From Rhea pennata (taxonomy: Eukaryota > Chordata > Aves > Rheiformes > Rheidae), in contig NC_084682.1 of NCBI RefSeq assembly GCF_028389875.1, forward strand, positions 5,404,001-5,468,000: 64,000 bases of DNA, written 5' to 3'. Shown in pieces: positions 1 through 12,100 of the stretch; within the stretch, counting starts at the first letter, position 1; each line of letters begins with the position of its first letter. The notes beneath the pieces were generated by a model, which did no database searches, was not told the DNA's origin, and saw nothing but the letters and a program-made list of their open reading frames with translations. The position numbers were made by a program, and so were the translations under genes.

Positions 1-225
1 CAAATGCAATTGGAATGAAATGGAAGCGACTAGCGACCTTGTGACTGTTCTGTTGTATAACACGATAAAAAGTGCTTGGGATTTGTGGATTGAGCTTTTT
101 CTCATTTGTCTTCCAGAGGTCAAAGTCCACTGCAAGCAGTGACTGCCACAGTCCTGCACATAAGTCAGGCTAGACTGTGTGTGCACTTGGGTCCTAGCAG
201 AGCAACCAGCTGGCAGAAGGGCAGT

Positions 226-256
<31 letters not shown>

Positions 257-3200
257 TTTTTAAGCACCTTACAAAGTGTTTCTGCTGATTTCTCTGTGGT
301 CCCTGTGGTGATCCTAGGGCAGTAGGAGGGGATCCATAACAGTCTGAAATCCTGGAGCCAGGATTTTTTGAAATCCCAGAGAAGTAATTGAGAGTTGGCA
401 GAGGCTGACCTGCTAGCCTGTCGCCTGTGCTGCTTCTCAAAAGCTGCCTCTAGTTTACATTATTGCACTCTAGTAAACAATTTTTCATGCTGATTTAGGC
501 AGATGATGTTATTCACACCTGTATTGACAACAGGAGAGGTTCCTCAGATTGTGTCCTATTAAACAATGAATGTAGCCACCAGAAGGAAGTCCCACTGATT
601 AGAGCCCTACTGTGGTCGCACCGTCCCTCTTCAGGCACTTGAGGGGATTGACTCTCAAATATGAGCAAAATGAAATGAGATGGCTGAAGCGGCTGCAACC
701 CTCAGCTGTGTCACCAGTGCCTGGTTCGCAGGAGAGGTTCATCTCTGCAGCATGGTTGGCTGTACAATGCAACTCCTGAGCTGCTGTAGTTCAGCCCATT
801 CTTAAAGGTATTAATATTTGTCTGGCTCCTCAGTGAGGAGAAAAAGAACTCTGTCAGTTCAGGCAGCTTAACTAGGGGGAAAATGTGCACTCTTTAAATC
901 TGAAGAATGGTCTTTTAGTTTGATTTCTCAGACTGCCTCACCTGCGGTCAGAGAACCAACTGTGCTGATGCAAGGGCAGGGCAAGAGGCAAGCGGGCAGA
1001 AGGGAGAAATGACCTTCCATTTTGGGAGTAGCTAGCTGTTACATCAGTTTTGCTATCTCACAAAACTATGCCCTATGGTTATTTTTGGTACCGGACTGCC
1101 TTACTTTTCTGGAGAGTGAATGAAGGATTAACATAATGTATTTATGGCTTTTGAAAATTAAGTTTTCAATGGGGGGGGGAACTAATTCAGATGTGCTATT
1201 AGGTGGAAATGCTTAAGCTGTTAGTGATAGGAAAAATAATGTCCAGAATATCCACTCCTACAATTCAGTTAGGAGTTTTTTTTTCTTTGCCTTCTTTTGA
1301 AATCTCTAAGCCAAAGTCTACTACCCAACTGTCTCTAGAGAGGGAATTTTTTAAAGAGACCTTCTTTGTAGCTATAAATAATGTACATAGCAAAGTACAG
1401 AAATGGAGCTCAACGAGAGACTCCACCTTACCTGAACCTAATTCCAAACGACAGTATACTCAGCTCATCGAGGGTATTTGTGCCCTGTTCAAGCAGAAGA
1501 CTGAAAGGAGTGCTGTCACCCTTGTGATCTGTCCTGACTGAACTGTTTCTCCCTCTGAGTTGCAAGTCTTCCACATTTCCAACTTTTTAGTATCAAGTAG
1601 ATTGGTAAATTCTGGCTTCATTGTACTGAAATATATTTGACTTCAGGGGCCAAATACTGGAAGTTTTTGATTAGTATGGTTATGAACATACCTGAAATTA
1701 AGCATCTGATCGAGTGCTTTGCATGTTGGGCTTTCTGGAATGCAAAGCATTTTGCAAGTCTGAATACTTACCGTAAATGAAAACATTTTGGAAAAAAAAA
1801 AAGAAAAAAAAAAAGAAAATCAATGCCACACATCTCTTGTATAAGAGCTCTTCCCAATATCTAGAGCTATGGCAATTTTGATGTTTCCAAATTTTGAGAC
1901 TTAAGCAGGAGACAGATGCAAGAGATCTTACAAAGCCAGCTTTTCTTATTTTACAGATAGATTAATTCTGTAGTTTCAGAGTTTTAACTTAACCTAAAGA
2001 ATTTATTGGAAACTAAATTTCTTTCTCTTCAAAAAGAGAAGAAATTTTGGAAGCAAATTAGTTGTTCTTAGAAAATCACTGGAATGGCTTCCAAATTTAA
2101 CTGCACTTCAACATGAATTCAAAACTTAAGTCAGTCTCAGACTCTCTGGAGAACTTTCCTGTGATTCCTGTAGCAGTTGATTCATTCCTTGCTGTCTTCA
2201 TTTTGCAGTTTTTAATGGCAAGTTTTCTGAAAAGTCATATACTTCAAAGACTTACAAGATTCTGAGTTACTGAGCTAGAAATTATGCTGGCTCTGCCCAA
2301 CTTCTGTGCCAGGATGTGGGGATACTTGGCAGTGGTTTTGGAATTCCAAGAAAAATAACCTCTTTCCTTTGTATGACGCACTGCCGACTTGCCAAACTCA
2401 AAGAGCAACAAGGAAGAAAACCACTGCAGATGAGGAAGCATGAAGTCTCCAGTTTCCCTTTTCAACAGCTGTGGAGATGATAACCCTAACAACTGCTGAA
2501 TATTCATATCTTGTCTGCTTGGTGCAACATCGTGCTAATGATGGGAGAGAACCTGATGTGCCTCTTAACAAGGACAACTTGAAAGGAGAGCATGAAATGT
2601 CCAAATGGTGAACAAACTGCAACTGTCCTTGTTATGAAGTGTCAGCTGCAAACTACAGATCCCAGCAGGGTCGTAGACATCTGGACCCAAGATGCAGCAT
2701 TGCATGTTGGAACTTGCAGTGTGCTGGCACTGCCTCTGCGCAGCTGACCCGCCTGGCAGACCTGGGGGCAGTTAGCCACCTCACCAGTTTGCGGGAGCCT
2801 ATGCTTCACTTGATGGACCACAAGCCTCAGTATTATCTTGGATTTTTTTAAGATATTTTGGGGCTCTGCATGTGTCTGTAATACTGATACCACCACAGTT
2901 CTCAAACAAAATAGTTGCTTTTTCTTTCACATAGGGAGAGCAGTAGGTTTTCTTTATTTACATTTCTAATATAGTTGTGCATAGAGAGGATTTGTTCATA
3001 ATTAAGGCTTCTTTCTTCAGAGTCTTTTGAAGTTTATTTCTTTGAGCTAATTCTTAAGACTAAATTCTTCCAAGCTACCAATAAAATGTTAACTGTGATT
3101 AAAATCTGACTCCTCGTTTTAAGACTTGTTTCCTAACTGTGAGGTCACTTTATGAGTCAGTATTTGAAAGGACTGTTATTTGTGAGAGTATGGTAAAGCC

Positions 3201-4289
3201 TGAAGTTCACAGTTCCTTGCTTAGATCGTTTTACTACATTTTAAATTGCATTGTATTGAAAGAAATGGAATCTGTACAGTCAGTTTGGCACAAAAATCAT
3301 GATATTTCAGGCACCCCAAATCTAATGTTGGAGTTGGACTTCTGATAGAAAAAGTTTTACCTCCTACATAGTAAAATAGAGGGTGGACTTGAGGTGGGAA
3401 GCTGTGCTCGAGGCACAAACTTTCAGCTATGTTCTGTTGAAATAAAACTTGGGAACTGTAAAATCTTCAGGCAGGGACTCTGTCTTCTATAATACAATGC
3501 CCAAAAGAAGTTTGAGCCAAAGTCTGATAGGGCTTTCTGGACCCCCCCCCCCCTTTTTTTTTTTAGTATTGTAATAAAGTAGTAAAGCTGCAAGCACAAG
3601 CCTTGAGAAGCTAGGAAATACTATTTTTAATACAGTCTATGCAGCCCATTTATTCCTTTTGTTCGTATTAGTTATGACAGTCTTTAATTATATGATCACA
3701 TTTTCTTTTGTCATTCTACCTCCCTAAGCGTGGCAGTGCACAGTGTGAATATTTGGAGGTAATTAATCAAACTGGAGTAGTGAATAAGTCTTAGCAGGAC
3801 TCTCCCTCTGTCTCCAGCCTATACCTGTCAGTCTCAGGTCTCCATCCCTCTCCCTCTGTCCTTTTCCTACCCTTCTAATTAACTGCTGTTTCTCTTCCTC
3901 GTTGCTCTGCATTCAAATCAGAGCCTTTGCCTCCATGCTGGCTAGTATCTGGGAAGAATTTTGGGGGCAAAAGGGAGGGTCTGTTTGCACCCTGCCATGG
4001 TGTTAAAGATTGAACGGTTGGGAAGGGAAGACAGTCTTGGGGGGAAACGTCGCTCGCCGTTTCTTCCTGCCGCTGGAGCATGCTCAGAGCAGAGGCAGGA
4101 GTTCAAATCATGGAGCTGCCAACCACCACTGACTGTGTTCAAATGGGAAGTATCAGCTGTTTATAATGGTATGAAACCCGTGAGGAATTTTGACAAATTC
4201 CAGGTCGTTTCCCACTCCACTCCCTTGCTTTTCAACAAACTGGCTGATTGTTTTGTTAAGCGTTAATCAAGATCTCCAGCGCTTCGCCC
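1..4289. other. Intergenic AT-rich DNA upstream of NUFIP2
   Basis: I see no gene here. No open stretch resembles the first coding exon of TAOK1, the gene expected next door by synteny, and none of the short open frames has splice signals plus a recognisable protein. The region holds only low-complexity runs: a TC tract ending in T at about 226-261, an A-rich run at 1792-1820 and a C/T run at 3541-3564. No CR1 or retroviral sequence was recognised by eye. Confidence 0.7.
226..261. repeat. (TC)n microsatellite followed by a T run
   Basis: An uninterrupted TC dinucleotide tract passes directly into a run of T. It lies in intergenic DNA with no gene around it. Confidence 0.9.
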
Positions 4290-6130
4290 CCACACGGGCA
4301 AAACGCGTTTGCCGGGGCCCATTTTCTACTCTCTTCTCACCGGGTGCCACGCCGTGCGCCTCCGAGCAGGGACGCGGATGCCCGGGGCAGGGAGCAAGCT
4401 CGGCCGGGACCCGCGCCGCGCCGCCGTGGCTTGGGGCTGCGGGGGGGCCGCTGCGCCGGGCCGGGCCGGGCCGGGCCGAGCCGAGCCGAGCCGAGCCGAG
4501 CCGAGGGTCTCTGCTCTGCGCCTCGCGCTGCGGTTCCGCAGTCTGCGGGGGGAGCCCTAGAGCAAAGCAGAAAGCTCCAGCTCCTTCAAGCTTGTTCCTG
4601 TAGTTGGACTCTTGCTTCTTTCCGGAAGAGCTGCTGCTGCTCCGGAGTTTTCGCTGCTGGGGACGCAGTCACTCGCACTGCTGTTGTTTCGCCTTCGCCA
4701 CCGAATCCCCGTCTGCGCGGCCCTGCTCAGCGCCGTTCAGTGAGCTTCTGCGCGCCCGGGGGGGCCTCGCCCGCGGCGCCGCAGCGCTTGGCCGATCCGC
4801 TCGTCTGTGGCAAAAGCAGGATTTGCTCCATCTCCCCCCCCCCCTTCTCCGCCTCCTCCCGTGAGATCGTAATGTGAATTAGCGCACGGCATGCGTTCCG
4901 GGGGCCCCAGGCAGGACTGTGAAACGCTGCTCCGCGGCGGGCGAGGGAGAAGCAGGTAGCCGGGCGGCGGGAAGGGCCGCGGGGCCGCCGCTTCCCGTTC
5001 CGCCGGGCGGGCCGCGGCCGCGGCCGGGGCCGGGGCGGCGGCGCGGCGCGGGGCGGGGCGGGGGGCGGGCGGCCGCGGCGGCGGCGGCTCGCTGATTGCA
5101 GGGCGGGCGCTGCCAGTCCACCGCCGCCGCCTCCCCCGCGCCAGCCGCGTCCCCGCGCCGGAGCCGCACGGCCCCAGCAGGCAGCGAGCGAGCGAGCGAG
5201 CGCCCGGCCCGGCCCGGCCCCGCCAGCCGCCCCCCATGGAGGAGCAGCCCCAGCGCCACAGCCACTACTGCTGCTACAGCCACCACCAGCACCACCCGCA
5301 CCACCCGCAGAGCGCCTACCTGCCGCCGCCCGACGGCCGAGCGCAGCCCAAGCCGCCGCTCCGCCACGACCACAAGCTCGGCGGCCCGCAGCACCCGGAG
5401 GCGCCCAAGCGCAGAGCAGGTCGGCGCGGGGGGCGGGGGCCCGTGACCTTCGCGGGGCGGCGGCGGCGGCGGGGCCCCCCCCGCCCTCCCCTCTGCTCCC
5501 GCCGCCGCCGCCTCCCCCGGCGCGGCTGGAAGCTTCTCCGCCGCGCTGGGGCCGCTTCCTGTCCGCCATGTTGGAGCCGGCGCCGCCGCCCGCCGGCACG
5601 TGGGGCCGCGCCCGGGCCGCGCCGGGCCCCGCGGGTGGGGAGGGGAGGGGAGGGGGCGGCAGCGGCGCTGGTTAAAACCCGATGAGCGTTAAAAAATAAT
5701 AATAAAAAAAATCACCGAAGGAGCTGCGGCGGCGGCCCGCGCGGCCTGGGCCCGGCCCGCGGCGCCCCGGCCGCCGCCTCGCCCCTTCTGGCACGTTCGG
5801 GGCGGGGGGCGCGGAGCTGCGCTAGCGCCGCGCTCGTCCCCGCGGCGGGCGGGCGGGCGGGCGGGGGCCCCGGTGCCGCATCCCGGCCCGCCGCCTCCCG
5901 CCGAGGACCTTTTTTGGTCTGGCGCGGGTTCGGAGCAAATACGCGATTAAAAACAAGGCAGAGGGAAGGCCGTGCGCGGCCCGCGCCCCCCTCTCTGAAA
6001 TCCTCATCTGCACGGTGAGCCGGGGGGTGGGAAGGGGCCTGGCCTGGGCCGGACGCTGAGCTCACGGCGCCCCAAAGCTGGGCGCTAGCCGGGCGCCTAA
6101 AGGCACCCGGGGCGAGCGCAGGGGGGGCGC
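4290..6130 (+). promoter_or_regulatory. NUFIP2: NUFIP2 CpG-island promoter and 5' region
   Basis: Sequence composition switches abruptly from AT-rich to very GC- and CpG-rich DNA around 4290 and falls back near 6130. The island surrounds the start codon at 5236. Tandem GC boxes (GGGGCGG type) lie at about 5046-5072 and a GCGA repeat at about 5184-5200 lies in the presumed 5'UTR. There is no TATA box at a sensible distance, as is usual for a housekeeping CpG promoter. The exact transcription start cannot be read from sequence. It is probably between about 5050 and 5200. Confidence 0.8.
4455..4505. repeat. CCGGG/CCGAG pentanucleotide tandem repeat
   Basis: About ten consecutive 5-bp units lie at the left edge of the NUFIP2 CpG island. 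The first are CCGGG and the rest CCGAG, so the array switched variant once. A related pentamer-like tract occurs upstream of the internal MYO18A start at about 44284-44365. Confidence 0.9.
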
Positions 6131-9100
6131 TGGCCAGGCGCACGCTGAAATAAGTTATTGTGCAAAAATAACTTGAGTAATCGTTCCCCCGTTCGCAGTA
6201 TGCCCTGGGTTTTAATGTGCGCCTACGTCTGGCACCCCTTTCTTTCCAGCTATGAAATGATCTGTGACGTTGCCAAATATCCCTCACCTGTTCTTTTTTT
6301 TTATATATATATTTATCATTTCCCCCCCCCCCATCTCTAAATATTGGTTGTTGCGCCTCCATTTGCAGGCCAGGACCAGGTATGCGAAATGTTGATTTGG
6401 AGAAAACTCAGGCAGCTGAGTTGTGAATACTTGAAAATTGGAACTTGAAACTGCTGACACACTGACTTACTGAAGTGGATTTTGTTCTTCATTTTATTCC
6501 CTCCTCATCTGCAGTGGTCTTATGACCATTCTTACTGTTTTGTTTCGTTAACTAGTGATGTCAGAAGTCTTGAGTGTTGCAAGGTCATCTATAACGCGTT
6601 CCTATGGAAAAGACTTCCTCTGCATGTTACTCTGAAATAATTTTTAGTCCTTGACTCATCAAGAATCCCATCCCATTCATATGTCTGTGATGAAGTGCTT
6701 ATGGTTAATATTATTAACAGCTTATTTGAAAGTTTTAGTGGAAGTTATGGTCGTTACAGATATTTATGTGTAGTAAAATCCTTTTTGATCCCTCTCAGCA
6801 AACTCGACTGTGGAATTTCTATAAGGATTCCTTGAGCAGTTGTGTCTGCCAGACATCTGAAACTCCAGGATGGGAGGATAACAATGATTTTTAGTATAGC
6901 AGTTGAGTTAAACAACCTCAGCAACAACAAAACATTCTTTCTCAAACTGGAATTTTGCCCACTCCTGGGTTTTGGGGTTTCTTTGTGCACTGTGCTGATT
7001 TCACATCACTATAACTGCAAATTAAGCCTTAGGTGGGTCATTTGTTGCCGAAGATGTGAGGCTTTCCACCCTCACAAAGGAGGACAGACATGAGTCAGAG
7101 GAGAAGCAAGGATCTCTCTCTTCTCCTGTAGAAGCTGGTGCAATAGGTGGGAGTACCCTTGCCCATCAGCTTGGGGTGTATTTCTTTAGCTGGGTACAGC
7201 ATGCTCTTCCCACCTCTTGGTGAGACATCAAGACTTCTCTTGGGACATTGTGGCTAGGTACTTGAATGCAGCAGGTCTCTGACTGGAGAGGGCCTTGAGG
7301 AGGGTGAGGTGCTTCAGTCTGGACCATCCTGGGCTTTTCACTTCATTTGAATTACGGTCTTAGGGTTCTCTTCAGGACCAGAAAGATTAGAAATGCGTTC
7401 CAGAAACAAAAAGAAAAGCTGAAGTTACAGCGTGATCTAGTGTTTTGGGTTGGAGCCTTCGGCAAATGCTTCACTGCCTGGTGCTCAGGTTCTTGCTGTG
7501 TTTCCCCAGGACTCGGTGGAACAGTGAAGCAGGCAGGAGGCTAGTTGCCAGTGGTGGTGGAAGGGTGCTTGCAGAGGTGCATTTCTTCCCAGTATTATCA
7601 CTTTTTTTAAAGCTAAAGAGCATATATAGAGAGATACTGGTTGATATTTTTAAATGAAAAAATGCTGTCACCATATCCTCCCGTCCATTTCCAACTGGAC
7701 TTGAACACATCCTTTTGGAAAGCTTTTCTATAAGAGATGTTGCTTGAGAGGGAGATGGAGAAGGGGGACTGTTGGTGTTGCAGGCCTGTGAGGTGGTAGA
7801 GATGATAGAATTTGGCCTTCATTCACAATACTGATGCTGAATCTCAGTGAATCGTAGAGCAAAGGCAGCAGATCCCTGTCCTGTAGCATCTTGGGAATTA
7901 ATATTTTCCTGTTGTGTGACCTGGAAATACTAGCTGGCTCTCTGGCTTGCAAATGATCTTTAGAACAGTGTATTTTCTTATATCCTTTATATCATATCCT
8001 TTTGCTTTATTTTGTTGCTTAATAAATACATTAAACAACATACTATGCTATGTTACCCTGTTGTATGGGAGAGTCACCAGCCGTTGATGTTTTCTGTTTA
8101 AGTCTTCTTACTGCAGCTTTCAGTGAGTAGGGATGTGCTTTTATATGTCAAAGGCTAGACATTTTCCTATTTTAAAACGTTTGCTTGAAGAAACTGGATA
8201 TGTTTAAGAGTTGATTACAGCTTTTTTGCGATCAGAAGTTAAACATTTCACATTCTAATTCTTGCCTTTTGTTGTTTTTGGCTTTCTTCTAGGCTACGGA
8301 GAGCTAAATGGTAATGCAGGAGAAAGAGAAATATCATTAAAGGGCCTGTGCTCTGATGAAACAACCAACCCAGGATCCAGGGTACCAAATGGCAGCCAGC
8401 AACTTGTAGACACTAATGTGACCCCAAAGCAGACTGTTAAGGCCAGTGCTTTGGGGAAAGCTGGAATCAAAACCAAGAACTTCATTCAGAAAAATAGCAT
8501 GGACAAAAAGAATGAGAAGTCCTACGAAAATAAACTTAGAGAAAGTCAGCCCTCTGACAAGCCAGAGGGAGTATCTATTCCAAATGGTGTGGTAACCAAT
8601 AATTCTAGTTATATCACTAATGGCTACATAGGCAAAGGGGCAGATAATGATGGTAGTGGCTCCGAGAGTGGATATACTACGCCTAAAAAACGGAAAGGCA
8701 GGCGCAACAGTGCCAAGGGTTGTGAGAACTTAAATCTAGTACAGGACAAAATAATGCAACAGGAGGTCAATGCCCCAACCTTAAAACAGGAACTTGAGGG
8801 TTTCAAGCCTGATTACAGTGAACAAAAGGGGACCCGAATTGAAAATACTAAGCCTATTTGGAAATACGAGGCTGGGGCTGGTGGAGCAGGCCGGGGAAAG
8901 CCTGGGCTTGGGGATGTACAGCGAAAAAATTCTGATGCCAAACCTGGAATTAGCAGCAAGAAGTTTGATGACCGGCCCAAAGGGAAGCACGCATCGTCAG
9001 CTGCATCTAAAGAGGACTCATGGACCTTATTTAAACCACCCCCAGTTTTTCCAGTGGACAATAGCAGTGCTAAAATTGTTCCTAAAATAAGTTATGCAAG

Positions 9101-12100
9101 TAAAGTTAAAGAAAACCTCAACAAAGCAGCTCAAACCCCATCCACATCTTCGTCATTGTCTTCGTCGTCTGCTGGGGAAACTCAGGCCCAAACATCAACT
9201 CGACTCTCCCAAGTCCCTATGTCTGCTATGAAATCTGTTACTTCTGCTAGCTTTTCAAATGGGCCAATTTTAGCAGGGACTGATGGAAGTGTATATTCTC
9301 CAGGGACCCAGCCACTGCTCACAACTGCTGCTAGTACTGTAACATCAACCTCTTCTGAGTCAGTACCCCAGGACATAAGTACAACTTCAACAGCTCTTGA
9401 ACAAAAGAAATCTAGCCTTTTTATCTACCCTTCAAATATGCAAACTGTGCGTCTGGGTACAGCACAAGTCGATTTCCCATCGCAGACAAATCAGCAGAAC
9501 CTGGGAGATATCTTCCAGAATCAGTGGGGCTTGTCATTCATAAATGAGCCCAGTGCTGGCCATGAAACTGTTGTGGGGAAACCTGCAGATAATCAGTTAA
9601 TGGAAGTGACATTTCAAGGGGAATATCCTGCCGCTTTGGTTTCACAGTGTGCTGAAATCATTCCCTCAGGAACTGAACAACCTGTGTTCCCTAAGGCTTA
9701 TGAGCTGGATAAACGGACTAGCCCTCAAATTCTTAGTGCTATTCTTAAGCCTGGGACTGCTATTGAGGGTGGTGTCTTAGCTTTGGAGTCGCATCACACA
9801 GGTGACCTACAAAAGGCAGATGCCAGTAGCCAAGGTGCTTTAGTGTTTCTTTCAAAAGACTATGAAATAGAGAATCCTCTGGCCTCCCCTACGAACAATT
9901 TGTTAGCCTCCGCCAAAGAACAGAGGTACCAGAGAGGCCTAGAAAGGAAAGATAGCTGGGGTTCTTTTGACCTGAGGGCTGCTATTATATATCACACTAA
10001 AGGTAATGGCTTAACTTGCTTCCCTAAGGAAATTTTCTTCGTTGTGGGTTTCTTTTTTTAATGCAATATTATAACATGTTTTATCGCTTGCAGCAATTAT
10101 GGTTGTTCTAAAAATGGGCTTTTTGCTTCCATATCTTTAATGGCAATAGCAGTTTGAGAAAGTCACTCAAACAGATGTTTAATCTGTGTTAAAAGATATT
10201 CATTTCCCTATTCCTGTGGGCAAAAATAAGGGATATTGGTAAGGATAATGCTTAGCTTGTGTGTTTTCTTTTCAATTCCTATGGAACAAGCAGGTCTTCC
10301 TAAGCTTCTTGGCATTGAAAGAAGTTGAACACACAGGTTCACCTGGTCTGTTCCAGCTTTACCAGACCGTATTCTGTCACTGAAAGGGCTTCTCAGTTTG
10401 TGCCCACACCTCTACCTCTGCAGTATTGCTGCTTCTCCCCTTGCAGATAAGGCCATGAAATCAGGGTATCTAGTTTAAAGGAAGAAAGAAAAAAATAATA
10501 ATACTTTGTTTCTCTCTGGCTTTTCATGGCGTGATCTTTTTAAACCCCCCAATTTTTCCTCATCTTTCTAAAATATTACAGCAACGGTGAGGCAAATCTT
10601 CGCTTATCGACTTCCCTCTAAGCTGCAGATTGAATTCTCTCATACCCTTTGTAGACCAGATCTTTCAGATGGATTTTATTGCTGTGCCTGTTTTTATGGA
10701 GTTCTTTGTATTTGGCTGCCCCCCCCCCCTTTTTTTTTCGTTTTCCTTTTTGAGACAGAGATGACTTAAACACGATACAGACGTTTACAACTGGGAACCA
10801 AGAGATAAAGTCTATAGAACCGTTTGCTTTTCCCTTTCCCTCTAGGTCTCGGTCACAGAGACTCTGAGGTCTGGTGGTTCTTGGTTGTGGGTCCCAGCTC
10901 GGCAGTAACAGGAACTCCACTCTGTGTTGCTTTTTGGCATTGTGTTAACTTATCTACTTCTGACAAACTCAGAGCAGTTCCTTTTTTCATTCTCCTCCCT
11001 CTTCCTTCTCCCTGCATCCCCCTACCCTGAGAGAAGAAGGTGATCTTTTTTTAAACTGTTCATTTCACATATATGGACAACATCTTACTCATTTCTCCTG
11101 TTGAGGGAAGCTGGCTCTGATAGCTGTTCAGAGAGGTTAGTATTTGATGGCTTTAGCAAAACCTGCTGTGTTTTGACCCACTGTGAAGTTCTTAAATTAC
11201 CTGTCCAGAGCCTTTGTATGAAGTGCAAAAATATAGATGGCTTCATTTAGAAATAGTAAGCCCACACGTTTAAAAATAATTAAAAGATATTTTTCCAGGT
11301 CATCACACTCTTAAGATGTCAACATCTTAAGCTCTAGTATTTTCCTTGAGAAGAACAGTGTTCATTAGTTTATTTTATCTGGGTCTTCTTCCCTGACCCG
11401 TTGCTCAATGCATTCCAGTATTAAAGCAAGATTTTCATTCTTATTTCTTGCATTTACCTGCATCCTAAATTTCAGTCTTTCTTCAGAGAATGGGAATATT
11501 AGGAAGCCCGGCATGATGTAGGGGGGAGAGCCCTAGACAATCCTTTATTTACCAGTTTAGGAACCTCTGTAATACTGAAATTTGGCTTTCTTACTTTGTT
11601 TTTGTCAACCTGGACTGTGTGGTACAAAAGCAACTTTGTAACCAGATGCAGCAAGAATCATTGGCTCTCTGGTTTTCACTTGCTGTGTAAAAGACAGACC
11701 TGGCTAAAACAATAGTAACAACAGGAAAGTAAAGAACACTCCCTTCCCATGCTCTGGTAAGGAGGTGTTGACTTCAAAGCCTGGCTGAGGTTAGTTCTTT
11801 TAAACACTGGAGTTAATCGCATTCAGTTGCAAGAATGGACACTTAAAACACACCTTAAAATAATTACTTTTGGCTCTGCCTTTACCTCAGCTTAAAAAGG
11901 GAGCGTGCTCTCACCTGGGTTCCTGCTTTGGGCACTCTGAGCAAGCGCTCCTGGTCGGCACTGCCCTTCTAGGTCGGCATCCTAGGAGGATGGTTTCTGC
12001 CCCTCCTTTCTCTGTGCCTCTCTTCTAAGCTGCTTCTCTGCCCATTTCAGGTGTTGTTTAGGTGTCCATGTAAAAGATAACGGATTTTTCTAATTGGTGA

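Noticed and set aside
1-4289. A 5' exon of TAOK1 on the - strand
   Set aside because: No frame resembles the conserved TAOK1 N-terminal kinase exon, and the nearby CpG island is fully accounted for by NUFIP2.
4727-5599. A 290-codon - strand frame in the NUFIP2 CpG island
   Set aside because: Gly/Ala/Arg low-complexity translation typical of CpG islands, antisense to NUFIP2 exon 1, with no recognisable domain.
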